DNA from: Symsagittifera roscoffensis
Taxonomy: Eukaryota > Xenacoelomorpha > Acoela > Convolutidae
Assembly: GCF_963678635.1 (NCBI RefSeq)
Contig: NC_087069.1
Location: 12,282,530 to 12,346,529, forward strand
Direction of reading: 5' to 3'
DNA length: 64,000 nucleotides
Shown here: positions 43,763 through 56,155 of the stretch, one piece after another
Layout: every line of letters begins with the position of its first letter
How positions within the stretch are numbered: the stretch's first letter is position 1
Position numbers and translations under genes: made by a program
Notes under the pieces: generated by a model
Told to the model about the DNA's origin: nothing
Database searches by the model: none
Seen by the model: the letters and a program-made list of their open reading frames with translations, nothing else

Positions 43763-46715
43763 TCTCTATTTGTCACTTTCCTATGCCTACTCTTGACTCA
43801 ATTGCTAGAGACCTTATAGTTTTATTAACAATAATAATGACACAACACAATAAATTTCACCAGATTCTATTAAATAGTGACCACGAATCCCTGTATGTTG
43901 TCAGAGTACAGTTTGTATAAAATTTATCCACACTGACCGTTTATCGGTCCAAAGATCTGGAAACTAGCACAATATGATGTTATCAATCAATTTAAAAGAT
44001 AGTGTATTCACTACCCAATCAAGCACAGTTTACGTTGAATTAAAATCAAAAGCAAAATATATATTGACAGAATATGAATGTATATATGATAAAAACAAAA
44101 AAAACGTATGTGTTTTGTACTCTTAGTCGGTCGCAGTACAATAGTCGAACCTGTCTTTTAAAGAAAAAGCTTTCCCTGCTCGGTGCTGCACCAAACAGAC
44201 AAAACTTTGAAGGCAGTAATTTTCTCAAGTGGGCGTCTATTGCACCCACCGAGTACTGTGTTACCTATCTGCCTTCGGACTGCCCGAGCTAGACCTACTA
44301 AAATCCTCAGGGCAGTCACTTTTCCCAAAAACGTATTATGTCCAATCCACACCAATGAACCACGCTCTTTTTAATTTAGACTTAGTGTCGCGAATATCCG
44401 AGTTCGGACCTGTTTTGTATTAGTCTGGTTCTTTTTGAAAGGCAAGTTACCAGTGCAGTCACTGATACCTAGCCTGTGTATTAATAACCTAATACCTCTC
44501 GCTTTTTAGTCTTTCTTTCGTTTACCTAAGTCCTTAATAAAATAATACCCCTCCGGATTGGCACAAATAGGACCCTTCCGGACTGTCAGAATATGGACCC
44601 CTCCGGATTGGGACCCCTCCGAGTTAGTTAATAGTAGACCCCTCCGGATTTGGACCCCTCCGAAATAGCAACTATAAGACCCCTCCGGATTCGGACCCCT
44701 CCGGTTTTGTGGAAAGTAGACCCCTCCGGATTCGGAGCCCTTAGCTCTGTCAAAGTAGCTTTTCGCAGTTTTCTTAATTTCATCTTATACCCCTCCGGAT
44801 ACGTTCTGCGTTGCTATTATGCTGTTTGAATTAACTGGGAAGGGTATAGGATCCTTTCCTAGACCCCTCCGGATTGAAGTTAAGGCACTTATTTGACAAT
44901 TCACACTAACGGTGAAGGGTCTTATCACTTGCCTCTTTTCGACTCTATTATGGTTGTCTTGTGCCTTCAGCCCTGACCTAAGTTTCGTCTAGAACTGTCC
45001 TAAGTTACTTAGTTCAATCGCTATCAACTTTTGGTAGGGGTCTAAGGGTTTTTCAGAAAAATTTATAAAACGTGAAGGGTGTACCCCTCCGGATTTGTGT
45101 AATTTGCTAAAAACAATCTCAAAAAATTTTCACGCTCGTTTTTCCGAAAAATTTCTGATCCTATTAGTAAGCTCAGCTAATTTCTGATCTATTGGTACCA
45201 AGATCAACTCGATATGCTCAGTAGTTCCAAAGTTATTAACCAAAACGTCTTTTTTCCAAACTCAAAAAATTTTTTCTCTTATAGGTTCCGCCTAACTTTT
45301 TCCGCAAATCTGGTCCTTTCGACCTAAAAATTATTGATCCGAGCTCAGAAGGCCTATACTCTTCTAGTTCATTGCAAAAGACCCGATCTAAAACGCTATT
45401 GTAGAAAAAATTTGCGAAAAACTATGCTACCTGGACCCCTCCGGATTGATGAATCCACCAAATCAAACACGTTATGTTCGATTTCTCTGCAACCCGGAAG
45501 GCTTTCGGGTAGCGGGTTTTAAAACTTGTAGATTCACTAGTGGACGTTGTCCGAACAACTATTTTTACTGTCCTACCTCAAAAATTTCAAAAAATTTTCT
45601 AAATTTTTAGTGTTCCGTTTTCTCAAAAATCACGAAATTTCAGTTTTCGGTACCAAAATAGTTCCAACCACCTTCGAACTTAGCTTAACCGGTTCTACCT
45701 ATTATGGTAGTGCAGTTACGATGTAACACACTAACTTAGTGCTTTTTTCCGTTTCAAAAAATATTGATATCTCAAAAATCGCGACTTGTGGGGGGATCAA
45801 AATATCGCAATTTTGATCCTAAAAACCGGTCTGTTTTCGTTGTTTTTGACTGAAAATCGATATAAGACTATTAATATAGGCTATATAAGTAATAATATTA
45901 GTAATACTATACCCCTCCGGGTCTGTTTAATATCCGAATTAGGGTGCTTAACTCGGATATTCGCAGTTCGGTGAAGGGTCACTACAGTGCAGCACTGTCG
46001 AGCCCCCCACAGATTACTATCTTACTTTTTGTACCAAAAGGGATACAAAACTTGTTAACGATACCCAACAGTCGATTGTTGTTGTCGTTGAGCCCCTTCT
46101 TGTTGCTCCTTGTACTGCTTGCCGGATCGGTCTTCACCCAAGACCCTTCCGAATTGAGCGCAAATCAGCTGACCCCTCCGGATTGAGCGCAATTTATCAT
46201 TAACGTGCTTAAATGCTCAAATAACCCTACAGTACAAGCCTCACAAACGGGCCACAAAATTGATCGTAATGATCCTGACTGATATAAATGCCTGTAACAA
46301 CAATATATCTATCAACAACAAACGGGGGGTTGAATCACATCTTGTCTGGGGGGATGATTTCTACTGATTTTTTACTTTTTTACTGTTTTTGGTTTTTTCG
46401 GTAATTTTTTATTTTTTTTGTTTTTCTTGGGTACTATACTACTTTTTGTTTGGTTTTACTTATATCTTTAAGTGTTTTTGGTCACCAACCACTCAGGGGA
46501 CGAGGGGACGGCCGATCCCCCCACCCTTCCTGGTTCGTGAATTTTCGGTCTTAACTAGGTTAAAAAACTATTCACGGCAATCCGGAAGGCCTCCGCGTTC
46601 CGAACTACCCTTCCGCCCCGGCGGTTTAGGCCTATTAAGGGCGTTAATGTGAGCATCCGCTCGGCGCGGAGTGCTCGTTAACGGTTCTGCCGGTCATGAT
46701 GTTAAAAAAGAATAA
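43763..46715 (-). other. 2.95 kb leader of the giant element
   Basis: No long ORF in sense. It carries a dispersed CCCCTCCGGATT-like word (see next entry) and several GTGAAGGGT words that also occur in the LTR as ACCCTTCAC. It is unusually long for a Ty3/Gypsy leader. Confidence 0.75.
44547..46187 (-). repeat. Dispersed short repeat, ACCCCTCCGGATT-like, about 13 copies
   Basis: Plus-strand ACCCCTCCGGATT or close variants lie near 44547, 44596, 44611, 44637, 44653, 44677, 44693, 44718, 44788, 44862, 45082, 45433, 45910, 46141 and 46170, at irregular spacing. The flanks are unrelated, so this is not a simple tandem array. Related CCGGA words occur in the LTRs (near 30128, 30184 and 30511). The sense form is AATCCGGAGGGGT. 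Confidence 0.8.
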
Positions 46716-46730
46716 CACCCAGGAGCGCCA
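46716..46730 (-). promoter_or_regulatory. Candidate primer-binding site of giant element
   Basis: Sense TGGCGCTCCTGGGTG, 12 bases after the LTR end. TGGCG...CTGGGTG resembles the tRNA-Asn type of primer site used by some retroelements, but two or more bases differ, so the tRNA is uncertain. The 12-base gap is longer than usual. Confidence 0.5.
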
Positions 46731-46742
46731 TAAAAACATACA

Positions 46743-47665
46743 TGTAACATTCGCCCGGAAGATACATATCGACGGATAACAAAACTAAGTCTTAAGACGA
46801 CTGGCTAGCGTCTAAACAGAGCTTTGCATGTTTTTCACCGTCTCTACCAAGCCAGTACTTTTCGGTGGTCTTTTCCAACATCGGGTCGACAAAAACGTTA
46901 CTGTTCTCCGGCTTCGACCAGAACGCTCAAATTAACTGAATTACATGCAAAAATAGTGAGCTCATGGCTGGGTCTCAGTATCCCCAGACCACGAGGTCAC
47001 TCCTAAAAACAGGGCTACTACTTATTATATTACTATTGTTTTTGTTCACTAGATAAAAATCATCATCTCCATCGAAGATGGATCAACCCTTTCCCCCCCA
47101 ACTCTTAGCACCTCATCCTTGTCAAAACTAATCAAAATATCAGTTAAATTCAAGTCAGGACATGACAGGATGCTAAAAGTTTATGTGAGTTAATAAAAGT
47201 TTCCGTCCCGAGACCCTTCCGGATTCTTGAATCCAGTGAATCAAGCTCCTTAAGTTCAATTTCACGCCAATCCGGAAGGCTGGTTCTCACCCTTCACCGT
47301 TGTTGGCAACGGCCTTGCAACTATTGTAGCAGCACAATAGTTGCAACTCGGAACGTTCTCTGCTATTCTGTAGTTCGTTGTCGTTTTCCAATCTCGATTT
47401 TCGTACTGTTCGCAATCGCAGATAAAAGTTGTTCTGTTTTTTCACTCGTTTTCTGTTAAAAATGGCCGTTTCAGCATTTCTCAGAAATGTGACGTCATCA
47501 TTCGAAATTTTGAAAATTTAAAATACCAGAATATTCCAGCCCTCACCGTTTGGCTAAACGTTCCAATAACACCCTTAATTCTTAAAAACCACCAATCCGG
47601 AAGGCTTGCTGCTAAAATTCTGAATTCTGCAGAGATTGCATTTTTCACATTCTGGTCGAATGTCA
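46743..47665 (-). repeat. 5' LTR of giant element
   Basis: Second 923-bp LTR, upstream of the coding region in sense orientation and therefore the promoter copy. Same hairpin (47315-47346) and TGACGTCA palindrome (47490-47497), with AT-rich TATTTTAAA just upstream of the palindrome in sense order. Confidence 0.95.
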
Positions 47666-47670
47666 CACAA
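47666..47670. repeat. Target-site duplication CACAA, right of giant element
   Basis: Matches 29654-29658. The ORF4 reading of copy B resumes directly afterwards. Confidence 0.85.
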
Positions 47671-49139
47671 GTAACCCCAACCTTTTCTCCATTTCATTCC
47701 GACCGATCATCTAATTCTCTAGATACCCCTCAAATTTCCCAGGAACTCGATAATTTTTATCACCCTACAACAACAACTAATACACCCTAACACCCTCACT
47801 ATAAATCAAATTTCATCCACAATAGAATCCTCCAACCCACCTACTCCTACACCCTCCTCAGCCTACACTGCATCATTAGCACAATCATCCACATCCACCG
47901 AATTAGCAAATAGCACTCACCGAGCTTATCGCACTTTTAAAAGAAATTTCCCAAACCATCCATTCCCGACCAAACCAGGAACAGCCAGCGAATATATTAA
48001 TCATCCACACCACACCAACACGAAAGATTTTCTAGCAATCACCTTACCCTCATTCCCACAATATACTTTAAACACACCTAACGACACTAACGACACACGT
48101 AGTTTTGTAGATGAACATGTTTTAATGCCTACACTTCATGGACAGCATATTACCATTTTACTAATCCCCTTTGCCTGCCACTATCTAATACTCATAACGA
48201 TATAGAAAAGAATAAAGATATGCTGTTTAGACTCACCACAACACTAACACCTAGACAATTTACTTATATAGGATATAAAAAATCTCTAAAAACATTCACT
48301 GCACCCCGAGCTAACGAATTTACAATAGAATATTACGACCATAATATTTCATTCGAACTAATCAAGACCAAATTTTAGATGACGACCGCTTCGCTAACCC
48401 ACAACCAACAGAAAAATTCTTCATCAAAACATCATATGTATTCACACTTATTATTTTTGATAGAAAATATGATCACATCATTTCTGAAGCACTAACTGAT
48501 ATGCAAGCTTATCAAAGTTTTAAAGAAAAATTTCAATCATTTTTACTAACCTTTTACTTCCTTGCACCACATGAACGCGATTTGCACTGTTCACACGACA
48601 TTATGTTACGCACTAAACAGACTCACACATATACATACTATCGCTTCATACAAAATCTTTTTGATCTACTTACTCCATCAAGACAACCACACCATCGTTT
48701 TCAGTTTCTTAACTCGAATTACACTTCACCATTTTTTCTTAATTTCACCTATTGCATCAAAGATGCTAACCTCCACGGCATCCTCCGCAATTATGACCCA
48801 GTTACACAAATGTATATTTTTTGTCCCATCACGAAGACCTTTAATGCCGAAGAATCCAGACCCTTCCTTATCCCACATGAATTTATCCAACCTATAGAAA
48901 TCCCTATATTAGAATTTATTCACAATACTAAATATAATCACAAAATATATAACCTCATTCAAAACACACCTTATGAGTTTGCAGTAGGCACCGAAGAACT
49001 AAAAACCATTAAATCACTTCAATTGCTTTGGCCACTGCTCCAAACTAAAAACATCATTCGCATACTAGCAAAATTACTAACAAATTCAGACATAATACGC
49101 GACATCTTTCCCCACGGCTTTTTCCCAGACGATTAACAG

Positions 49140-49219
49140 GTAAGTATAATTTAAAAATATTCTTAACTAATAAATTTGAATTAATACTAACCATTCTTTA
49201 CTAACCATGTTTTTTTTAG
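49140..49219 (+). other. Candidate 80-bp intron just after the ORF4 stop (B)
   Basis: CAG then GTAAGTAT begins three bases after the TAA of ORF4. The intron would end in a T-run followed by AG. C has the same arrangement (56156-56234) with different intron bases but matching ends, which supports real splice sites in the 3' UTR. Confidence 0.6.
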
Positions 49220-50635
49220 ATTTTTAGTCTTCATACCACGATCATCTGCAAAAAACTGAAAAGAAAAAAAATAAAAACTTTTTAAAATTATTCTAAACTT
49301 CATTGATATTTTCCACACGATAATCTGAGAAAATTCATACCAAATGTAATAAATTAATCTATAAATTACTCCCCCAAAAGCAGTAAATTTAATTATGATG
49401 AAAATTTATAACTTTAAAATTCCCCCAAAACTAGCAGTAAAATTGAAATTCTATGTAATAAATTGATAAAATGAAAATGCACTACTAACCTTTTGATATT
49501 TTCATTCACTCGCACAGGAATTCTATCCAAACTCGCACAGCTCGCCCACGAAGAATTGTTTATATAATGATTTTCAGTTTCAAGTTTTCACACTCAACAA
49601 CTCTAACACACGATAACAAGTTTCAAACTTTCCTTTAACACGGTTGGAAAGAAATTATATACTAAGGCAAACTAACCAACGCAGCTTACTAAACATCACA
49701 AATCATAAAATAAAACAGCATGACTAAGAAAAGAAAACCAACGGTATCCAAACCGGATTAACCAAGTTTAAAACTGGATAATTTATTCTTTTGAAGACTA
49801 TTATAAAGTCTAAGAAAGAAATCATAAAACACAAAAAAGTCGAAAGACAAACCCATAACAAAAACAATTTGATTTTTGAAAAAAGGACACAACCAAAAGA
49901 ACATAAGAAAGACCAACATAAACCCAACATAAAACGTTATCACATAACAGGACCTCTCAAAGAAACCGCACGAAATCATACTCCCACTCCTGGCCTAACC
50001 CACCAGAGAGGACGTCCTGAGCATGCTCTATAGCCGGCCTAACCCACCGCGGTACATCCACGCTTTGTGACCACACTTCTATTTTTAATAAGAGGTACTC
50101 AAGGGTGAGTAACTCTTCAAAATAACCGAACTAAAACAAAATGCTTTTGTGAAAACAACTTACTAAATTCATAATTAAAAAACAGAACTAATAAAAATTT
50201 TATAAAGTGTAAATCATACCTTGCAGTATATAGATCAGCACACAACAACAAAGACGAACATCCAAAGACAAAATGATCCCATTACACTCGAACAAGAATG
50301 GCTAACCACAACCGATATGCCGTCCACAATCACAACTCAAAGGATTTAGTGTACGACTTGATTTCGCAGAAAAGGACTACATTTAACTAGACCAATGACC
50401 ACCTCGATGTTCAAGTATACGTACAGATCCGAGTTACAAGGCATCCCCTCCACGCACAATCTCCACGCCGTTCCCAGACGAGGTTGAACACAAAACAAGT
50501 TCACTACATAATACAGAAAAACCCGTCATAGCAAACCATTTTGAAATCAGATTGATTTCGTTGGGAAACACAGTCGTTGTCACAAGAAGAAATAACGATT
50601 GATGCCCCTAACTCCAGCGTCCTGGAACTTCACCT
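49220..50635 (+). other. 3' untranslated region of B shared with C
   Basis: Aligns to 54965-56155 of C. Contains a GC-rich island near 49985-50060 with two direct copies of GGCCTAACCCACC (49992-50004 and 50036-50048), also present in C. Short ORFs on either strand here (for example 49791-50033) are low-complexity and have no coding signature. Confidence 0.6.
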
Positions 50636-51015
50636 CGCGCTTAATGGGTTGGTATAATCCCACCTTCATTACGGACTGCGTCCCGTATCTACGAATCACG
50701 TTTCATGTCCTCTCCATGAAGGTCACTCGGTTCCAGGTTACTCCTGTCTTACGTTCAAGTTCGCTCTGATATCTCTACCATTCCTATTCCGGTAGCGTAC
50801 TCAGGAAGGATACCCTCATAGTCTCCTCAATTTTCCTCCTCCTTGGTGACTCATGGAGCAGTTTTTGTGTGTCCCTACTCCAGGGTGGAGGACATGAGAG
50901 ACGATGGCGTCATCAGCAATAGATTCCCATCGACTTCCCCGTCGTCGTCTTCACTAAACTGGTATTCCAGCAAGTCTCTCTCCAACGCTCCTAAGTCCTA
51001 TCCATACGACTTCTC

Positions 51016-51575
51016 TCACTTTCCCTCCATGTGATCATCGTCCTGGTCCATCAGCTCGTCGTCATTCGCATCAGGTTTTGGCTTAGGTCCCGAAGGGCCT
51101 TGTCGCATATCCATGCCCGAGTCCGGCCGCGCCGGTATGGTCAGATCCCCTGCAAGGTAGAATAACTCATCGTTCACTAGGAATTCTACCGACTCCTCGC
51201 CATTTGGCGTCAGATCATGTACGTGCCTCCTCTGCACTCTTTTGCCACCTCCAGGATCACTACCTTCACCTCTCCTGACCACTTCAATCTTGACAGATCA
51301 TCTGCAGGTTTATACACATCATTCGGCACCTCAGCCGAGACCTCTAGTTTCCTGGAAGGTGATGCTTTGATCTTCTTCCGGCTCCAAGCATCAGGAAACG
51401 TGAAGTCAAACGTATGCATGGCCGCAACGTTCCAACTGATGAAGCGCGGCTCCAGCCCTTCACTCCACTTGAGCTTTTTCTTCTCCGCATCACGAGCCGC
51501 TCCGATGCTGGGGGCAATGGCGGGAGATTTGACTCCCAACAACATCCTCCTTTTCGGTGGGTATCGGGGGCATTG
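51016..51575 (-). pseudogene. Antisense gene fragment near B's 3' LTR, unrecognised
   Basis: GC-richer than its surroundings and absent from the same place in C. On the minus strand a charged, protein-like frame runs from 51575 to about 51220 (it contains LKWSEGLEPRFISWNV). It continues after a one-base frame change to an acidic end at 51016 (ELMDQDDDHMEGK). Weaker coding-like sequence continues toward 50850. It could be captured host sequence or a piece of another retroelement. No family recognised. Confidence 0.4.
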
Positions 51576-51986
51576 TGGAACCTGATCTAAACTATATTTT
51601 ATGATTGGATAAATAAGATATTTTACCACTGTAAAGTATTTAATATTAATCATTCATGATCCATCTAACTAACAACCCACTTATTTGTAAGTGCTGAAAT
51701 TACTTGTAATTTCAGCACCAGAGAGATTTGAATTTAACTTAGAAATTAGTTGTCTCTCCAAGAGAACTTCAGCAGCCGCAACAAACCAGTATACCCTAGA
51801 TCTATTGAGCCTAGCAGAGACTAGTTTAAACACCCTGAGACTAGAAAGTATAAGAGTAAGACTAGGATCTGTATTAGACTAAGAAGTTGCACGAATCTAT
51901 CCGGCCGAAAATAAGATAGCGTGACGAGCAGACGGTGTACTCTATCCGAAATTACTCTATGAGTTAACCACATCGGTTCTAACTCA
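51576..51986 (+). repeat. 3' LTR of copy B
   Basis: Full-length 411-bp LTR, TGGAACC...CTAACTCA, with the palindrome at 51691-51718. It retains the roughly 205 bp missing from B's 5' LTR copies. The AATAAA of A and C reads AACAAA here. Confidence 0.9.
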
Positions 51987-51990
51987 GTAA
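51987..51990. repeat. Target-site duplication GTAA, right side of B
   Basis: Follows the LTR CA end and matches 13139-13142. Confidence 0.6.
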
Positions 51991-54417
51991 GCTGAGAACA
52001 TACTTTTGGACAAAAAATGCGTGAAAATTGGTGAAAAATTTTTTTTATTCGACTTTTTTAAACTTTTTTTTAAATTCCGGAGCAAAGCTTTATTTGGCAC
52101 ATCTTGAAACGAGTTACAAACTAAATTCTTCAAACAGACCGTGTCCGATTACCACAAGTTATTTTAATTTTGGATATATTACTATCAGTAGGTGAAACTA
52201 AACAACTAATTCACCCAATAAGACTTTTTATAATTTTAATAAACCCTTGCATTGATTTTCTGAGGCCTAACTTTGTGTAGTTTAAATAAATTACCTCTTA
52301 AATGAAGATGTTTTAAAAAGGAAATTTGATAAATTAACAGTAACTGTAGCTAAACAACTAATTCACTCTTAAAACTTAAGGTAATTTATTCTGAGAAAAA
52401 CAATGATGTGCAGATTTTGGTTACAGTCTATAAAATTAGTTAATATAAAACAATATTTTTCAGTTAATTTTTCATTCAATAAACAAAAGAAAAGGTTTTT
52501 CTATTTTAGCGTAATTTTTTAATTTGTTTTTACATCTTTTTTCACTTCACTTTATGTTGATTACAAAAAAATGTTGAAGAAAAATTTAGTTTCAATCAAG
52601 TCTAAATTTAATTAAGTCTAATGAAAATATAAAAACAAATTTGGAAATAGTTTTTCCGGTTGATATAGAAAAATAGAAGTAGTTCTACGATTAACAAAAA
52701 AGTATGATCGAGTTGACTTTAAAAACCATTTCTTGGTTACAAAAAGTAAATGAGAAGAATATGGCTCAGCTTTGCAATTCGGAGGGCTTCTTAGTGTTAC
52801 TGTAATTTTTCATTTTGGAAATACTTCTATCAATTTAATTATCTGCGTATTACGCTCTACCAACTTAATGATCTCGCTATTTGAATTGGTTATTGGTATC
52901 AAAAATGTGTATTCTTATTCAGTTCTTGTAGACTGTTTGCTTTAGGATATTTTTAATTATAGGTTTTTTATCAATGATCTTGAATAATTAGAAGTATTTT
53001 TTATCATGTTCTTAACATTTATTTTCTTGTAAATACAAAATTGATTGGCATAGTAGCTCGGAACGTGAAAAAGGATTGATGAGTATTTCTCGTTTTTGAC
53101 GCTGTGCAACTTCCATCCTAGTTCACGCGGTCCAATGCTATCTTTTGGCAAAACCCTCGCTAATTTTTTGATGCACTGCAAAAATATTCATTTTTTTAAA
53201 ATTCGAAATCCAATTAACATCAAAACCAACAGTTTTATGATAAAAAATTTACAAAAATTGAATATTGTTTGACAAAAAAGTCTAAGTTAAGACAAAAAAA
53301 AAATACAAAATTTCTTTTGTTTGACAAAAAAATAAAAAAGTCTAAAAAGTCTAAAAAAGACTAAGACAAAATTATTTCCAAAAAACTTTTTTACTCCAAA
53401 TCAGGAAAAACAAGCAATAAAAAATTAACATAAAAAACTCAAAAATTCAATCTTTTTCAAATTGATTATTTTAATTTAAAAATTAAATCAAATATATTTA
53501 TAAATCAAAAAATTTTCAAAATTAGCTTCTTTGTTTTTTCAAGGAAATTTACTCAAATCATATTAGCATTATTTTATCAAATTGTTCTATATAAAGTTTA
53601 AAAAACTACAAACTTTTGAAATTATGATAATTAACTGAAACTTTCTCTTAGAATGTTCTTAAAATTGAAAGCATCAAAAAACTTTTAAAACAAATTGCCA
53701 CAAACCACTTGTTCTGACAATATCTCCTTCCATTCTTCCATTGTTTTTTTATCAAATGCACGTCTTAAATATTAACTGGTCGTAAATTAACAAGTCCTAA
53801 AATTTGAATCATACTTTATTGTTTTTCCGTATTTTTTTAAAACCAATTACACTTTCGCAAAGACCCAAACGTTTTCTGATTAATCAAAGCTGTCGCAAAA
53901 ACAAGTTCATTTAATTCATGTAGTTCTAAGTTCAACATTTGAAAGGTTGGTTTTATTGAAAAGTGTCCGAGAAAAACACAAACACAAAAGTCCACATGAA
54001 CGTGACTTTAGCTGAGTCAGACGATTGTGTATGATTTTTTATGTACCGTCGTCAATTTTGATTGAATATTGGTATGCATTTAACTTGGGTATTGGCGTCA
54101 ATCAGCTTAATAGCACGTGTTTTTGCAATCATTGTCCAAAATTGTGTCCACTGAGGAAACATGTTTTTTTTTGAAAAGATAATCAAGACGAATGAATTAA
54201 ACCTACTGTTTAAATTATTGACAACAGAAAAGTTTTTCGAGGAAATCTAACATCTACCTTTTGCATAGACTTCACTACAGAATAAATAGAACACACGCTA
54301 CTTTAGATTTAATTTATGACGGTTTTGCTACGTCTGTCTTCGAAGATTTTTATCCAGTATTTACTTGCTTAAAATTTTCATACTCAATTCTGTGACTCTT
54401 GAAACATATCAAACTTG
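51991..54417. other. AT-rich spacer between copies B and C, no gene seen
   Basis: Long A/T runs and no ORF with coding character. The 74-codon minus ORF at 52957-53181 covers a moderately GC stretch (53040-53180) that might be a fragment of a dispersed repeat. The four bases CTTG at 54414-54417 next to C's LTR are its candidate target duplication; the partner is off-window. Confidence 0.55.
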
Positions 54418-54827
54418 TGAGTTATGACCGAGTTGGTTAACTCATAGAGTAATTTCGGATAGGGTACACCGTCTGCTCGTCACGCTATCTTATTTTCGGC
54501 CGGATAGATTCGTGCAACTTCTTAGTCTAATACCGATCCTAATCTTACTCTTATACTATCTAGTCTCAGGTTGTTTAACTAGTCTCTGCTAGGCTCAATA
54601 GATCTAGGGTATACTGGTTTATTGCGGCTGCTGAAGTGCTCGGGAGAGTCCAACTAATTTCTAAGTTAAATTCAAATCTCTCTGGTGCTGAAATTACAAG
54701 TAACTTCAGCACTTACAAATAAGTGGGTTGTTAGTTAGATGGATCATGATTGGTTAATATTAAATACTTTACATTGGTAAAATATCTAATTTATCCAATC
54801 ATAAAATGTAGTTTAGATCAGGTTCCA
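54418..54827 (-). repeat. 3' LTR of copy C
   Basis: 410 bp, TGGAACC...ATAACTCA in sense. Closest to A's LTR. The palindrome at 54685-54712 has one mismatch. AATAAA is present as in A. Confidence 0.9.
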
Positions 54828-56155
54828 CCCATCCGGGTTTTACAGAGTTTTTTAGAATAGTTCTTCTGCAATTCGAAGGATGGATGATGGAAGTTGGTGT
54901 TTGGCGAACATCTTATTTCTTCTGTTTCCTTTTTGTTAAAGAAGTTCCAGGAAGCTGGAGTTAGAGACATAAGACGTTATGTCTTCTAGTGACAACGACT
55001 AAGTCTTTGCAACAACCTCAAATCTGATTTCAGAATGGTTGGTTATGTCAGGTTTTTCTGTTCTGCGTGGAGAACTTCTTTTGTGTCTGATCTAGTTTGG
55101 GAATGGCGTGGAGATTGTGCGTGGAGGGGATGCCTGGTTACTCGGATCTGTACGTATACTTGAACATCGAGGTGGTCATTGGTCTAGTTCAATGAAGTCC
55201 TTTTCTGCGAAGTCAAGTCGTACTCTAAATCCTTTGAGTTGTGATTGTGAGTGGCATATCGATTGTGGTTGGCCATTCTCTCTCGAGCGTAGTGGGGTCG
55301 TTTTGTCTTTAGATGTTCGTCCTTGGTGTTGTATTCTGATCTATGTATTGCATAATGTAATTTACATTTTATAAAACATTTATTAGTTTAATATTTTTTA
55401 ATTATGATTTTAGTTAGTTGTTTTCACAAAAGCTTTTTGTTTTAGTTCGGTTATTTTGAAGAGTTACTCACACTTGAGTAGCTCTTATTAAAAATAGAGG
55501 TGTGGTCACAAAGCGTGGATGTAGCACGGTGGGTTAGGCCGGCTATAGAGCATGCTCAGGACGTCCTTCCTGGTGGGTTAGGCCAGGAGTGGGAGTATGA
55601 TTTCATGCGGTTTTTGTGAGGGGTCCTGTTATGTGACAACGTTTTATGTTGGGTTTGTTGTGGTTTTTCTTATGTTTTGTTGGTTGTGTCCTTTTTTCAA
55701 AAATCAAATTGTTTGTGGTATGGGTTTGTCTTTCGACTTTTTTGTGTTTTATTATTTCTTTCTTAGACTTTATAATAGTCTTCAAAAGAATAAATTATCC
55801 AGTTTTAAACTGGGTTAATCCGGTTTGGGTACCGTTGGTTTCCTTTTCTTAGTCTGTGCGAATGAATGAAAATATCAAAAGGTTAGTACTGCAATTGCAT
55901 TTTATTAATTTACTGCATAGAATTTGGAAATTTACTGCTAGTTATGGGGGAATTTTAAGATACAAATTTTCATTATAATTAGATTTACTGCTTGTGGGGA
56001 AAATTTTAGAAATGAATTTACTGCATTGGTATTAAATTTATAAATTTATAAGTGTAAGAGATTAATAGAATTTTTGAAATCTGTTTGATGAAATTTGCGA
56101 TTTTTATTTGTCTTTTGTGGTTTTTGTAGGTGATCGTCGGATGAAGGCTAAAAAT
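54828..56155 (-). other. 3' untranslated region of copy C
   Basis: Runs from the candidate intron to the 3' LTR. Two direct GGCCTAACCCACC words (sense) lie at 55572-55584 and 55528-55540, spaced as in B. The last bases before the LTR read CCCGGATGGG, a poor polypurine tract. The final 140 bp differ completely from B. Confidence 0.55.

Larger units (their letters stand above)
29659..47665 (-). mobile_element. Giant 18.0 kb Ty3/Gypsy element nested in copy B
   Basis: Two 923-bp LTRs flank a 16.2 kb interior whose coding strand is minus. In sense order: LTR (46743-47665), primer site, 2.95 kb leader, Gag-Pol-macro ORF (34172-43762), ORF2 (32812-33768), ORF3 (31401-32684), 3' UTR and LTR (29659-30581). 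Its base composition is clearly more GC-rich than A/B/C. Intact ORFs and nearly identical LTRs indicate a recent insertion. Confidence 0.95.
29314..49136 (+). pseudogene. ORF4 of copy B, split by the giant element
   Basis: The first part is 29314-29658 and the second 47671-49136, separated by the nested 18 kb insertion plus its duplicated CACAA. An in-frame TGA occurs at codon 6 and the second part has frameshifts, but the last 211 codons (48501-49136) read through to the same FFPDD-stop end as C. Function unknown; see the intact copy at 56238-58043. Confidence 0.85.
13143..51986 (+). mobile_element. Copy B of the env-bearing Ty3/Gypsy element, decayed, with nested giant element
   Basis: Plus-sense copy running from a duplicated 5' LTR to a full 3' LTR, split in ORF4 by an 18.0 kb insertion (29659-47665). 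Without the insertion and the 5' duplication it is about 20 kb. Order: LTR, leader, ORF1, gag-pol, junction ORFs, ORFX, env, ORF4, 3' intron, LTR, all in the same order as A plus C. Nearly every ORF carries stops or frameshifts, so it is older than A and C. Confidence 0.9.

Noticed and set aside
44547-46187. CRISPR-like array of short repeats
   Set aside because: Irregular spacing, variable words, eukaryotic retroelement leader; no array structure.
52957-53181. 74-codon minus ORF in the B-C spacer
   Set aside because: Short, ends in low-complexity Asn/Lys, no conservation evidence; more likely a repeat fragment.
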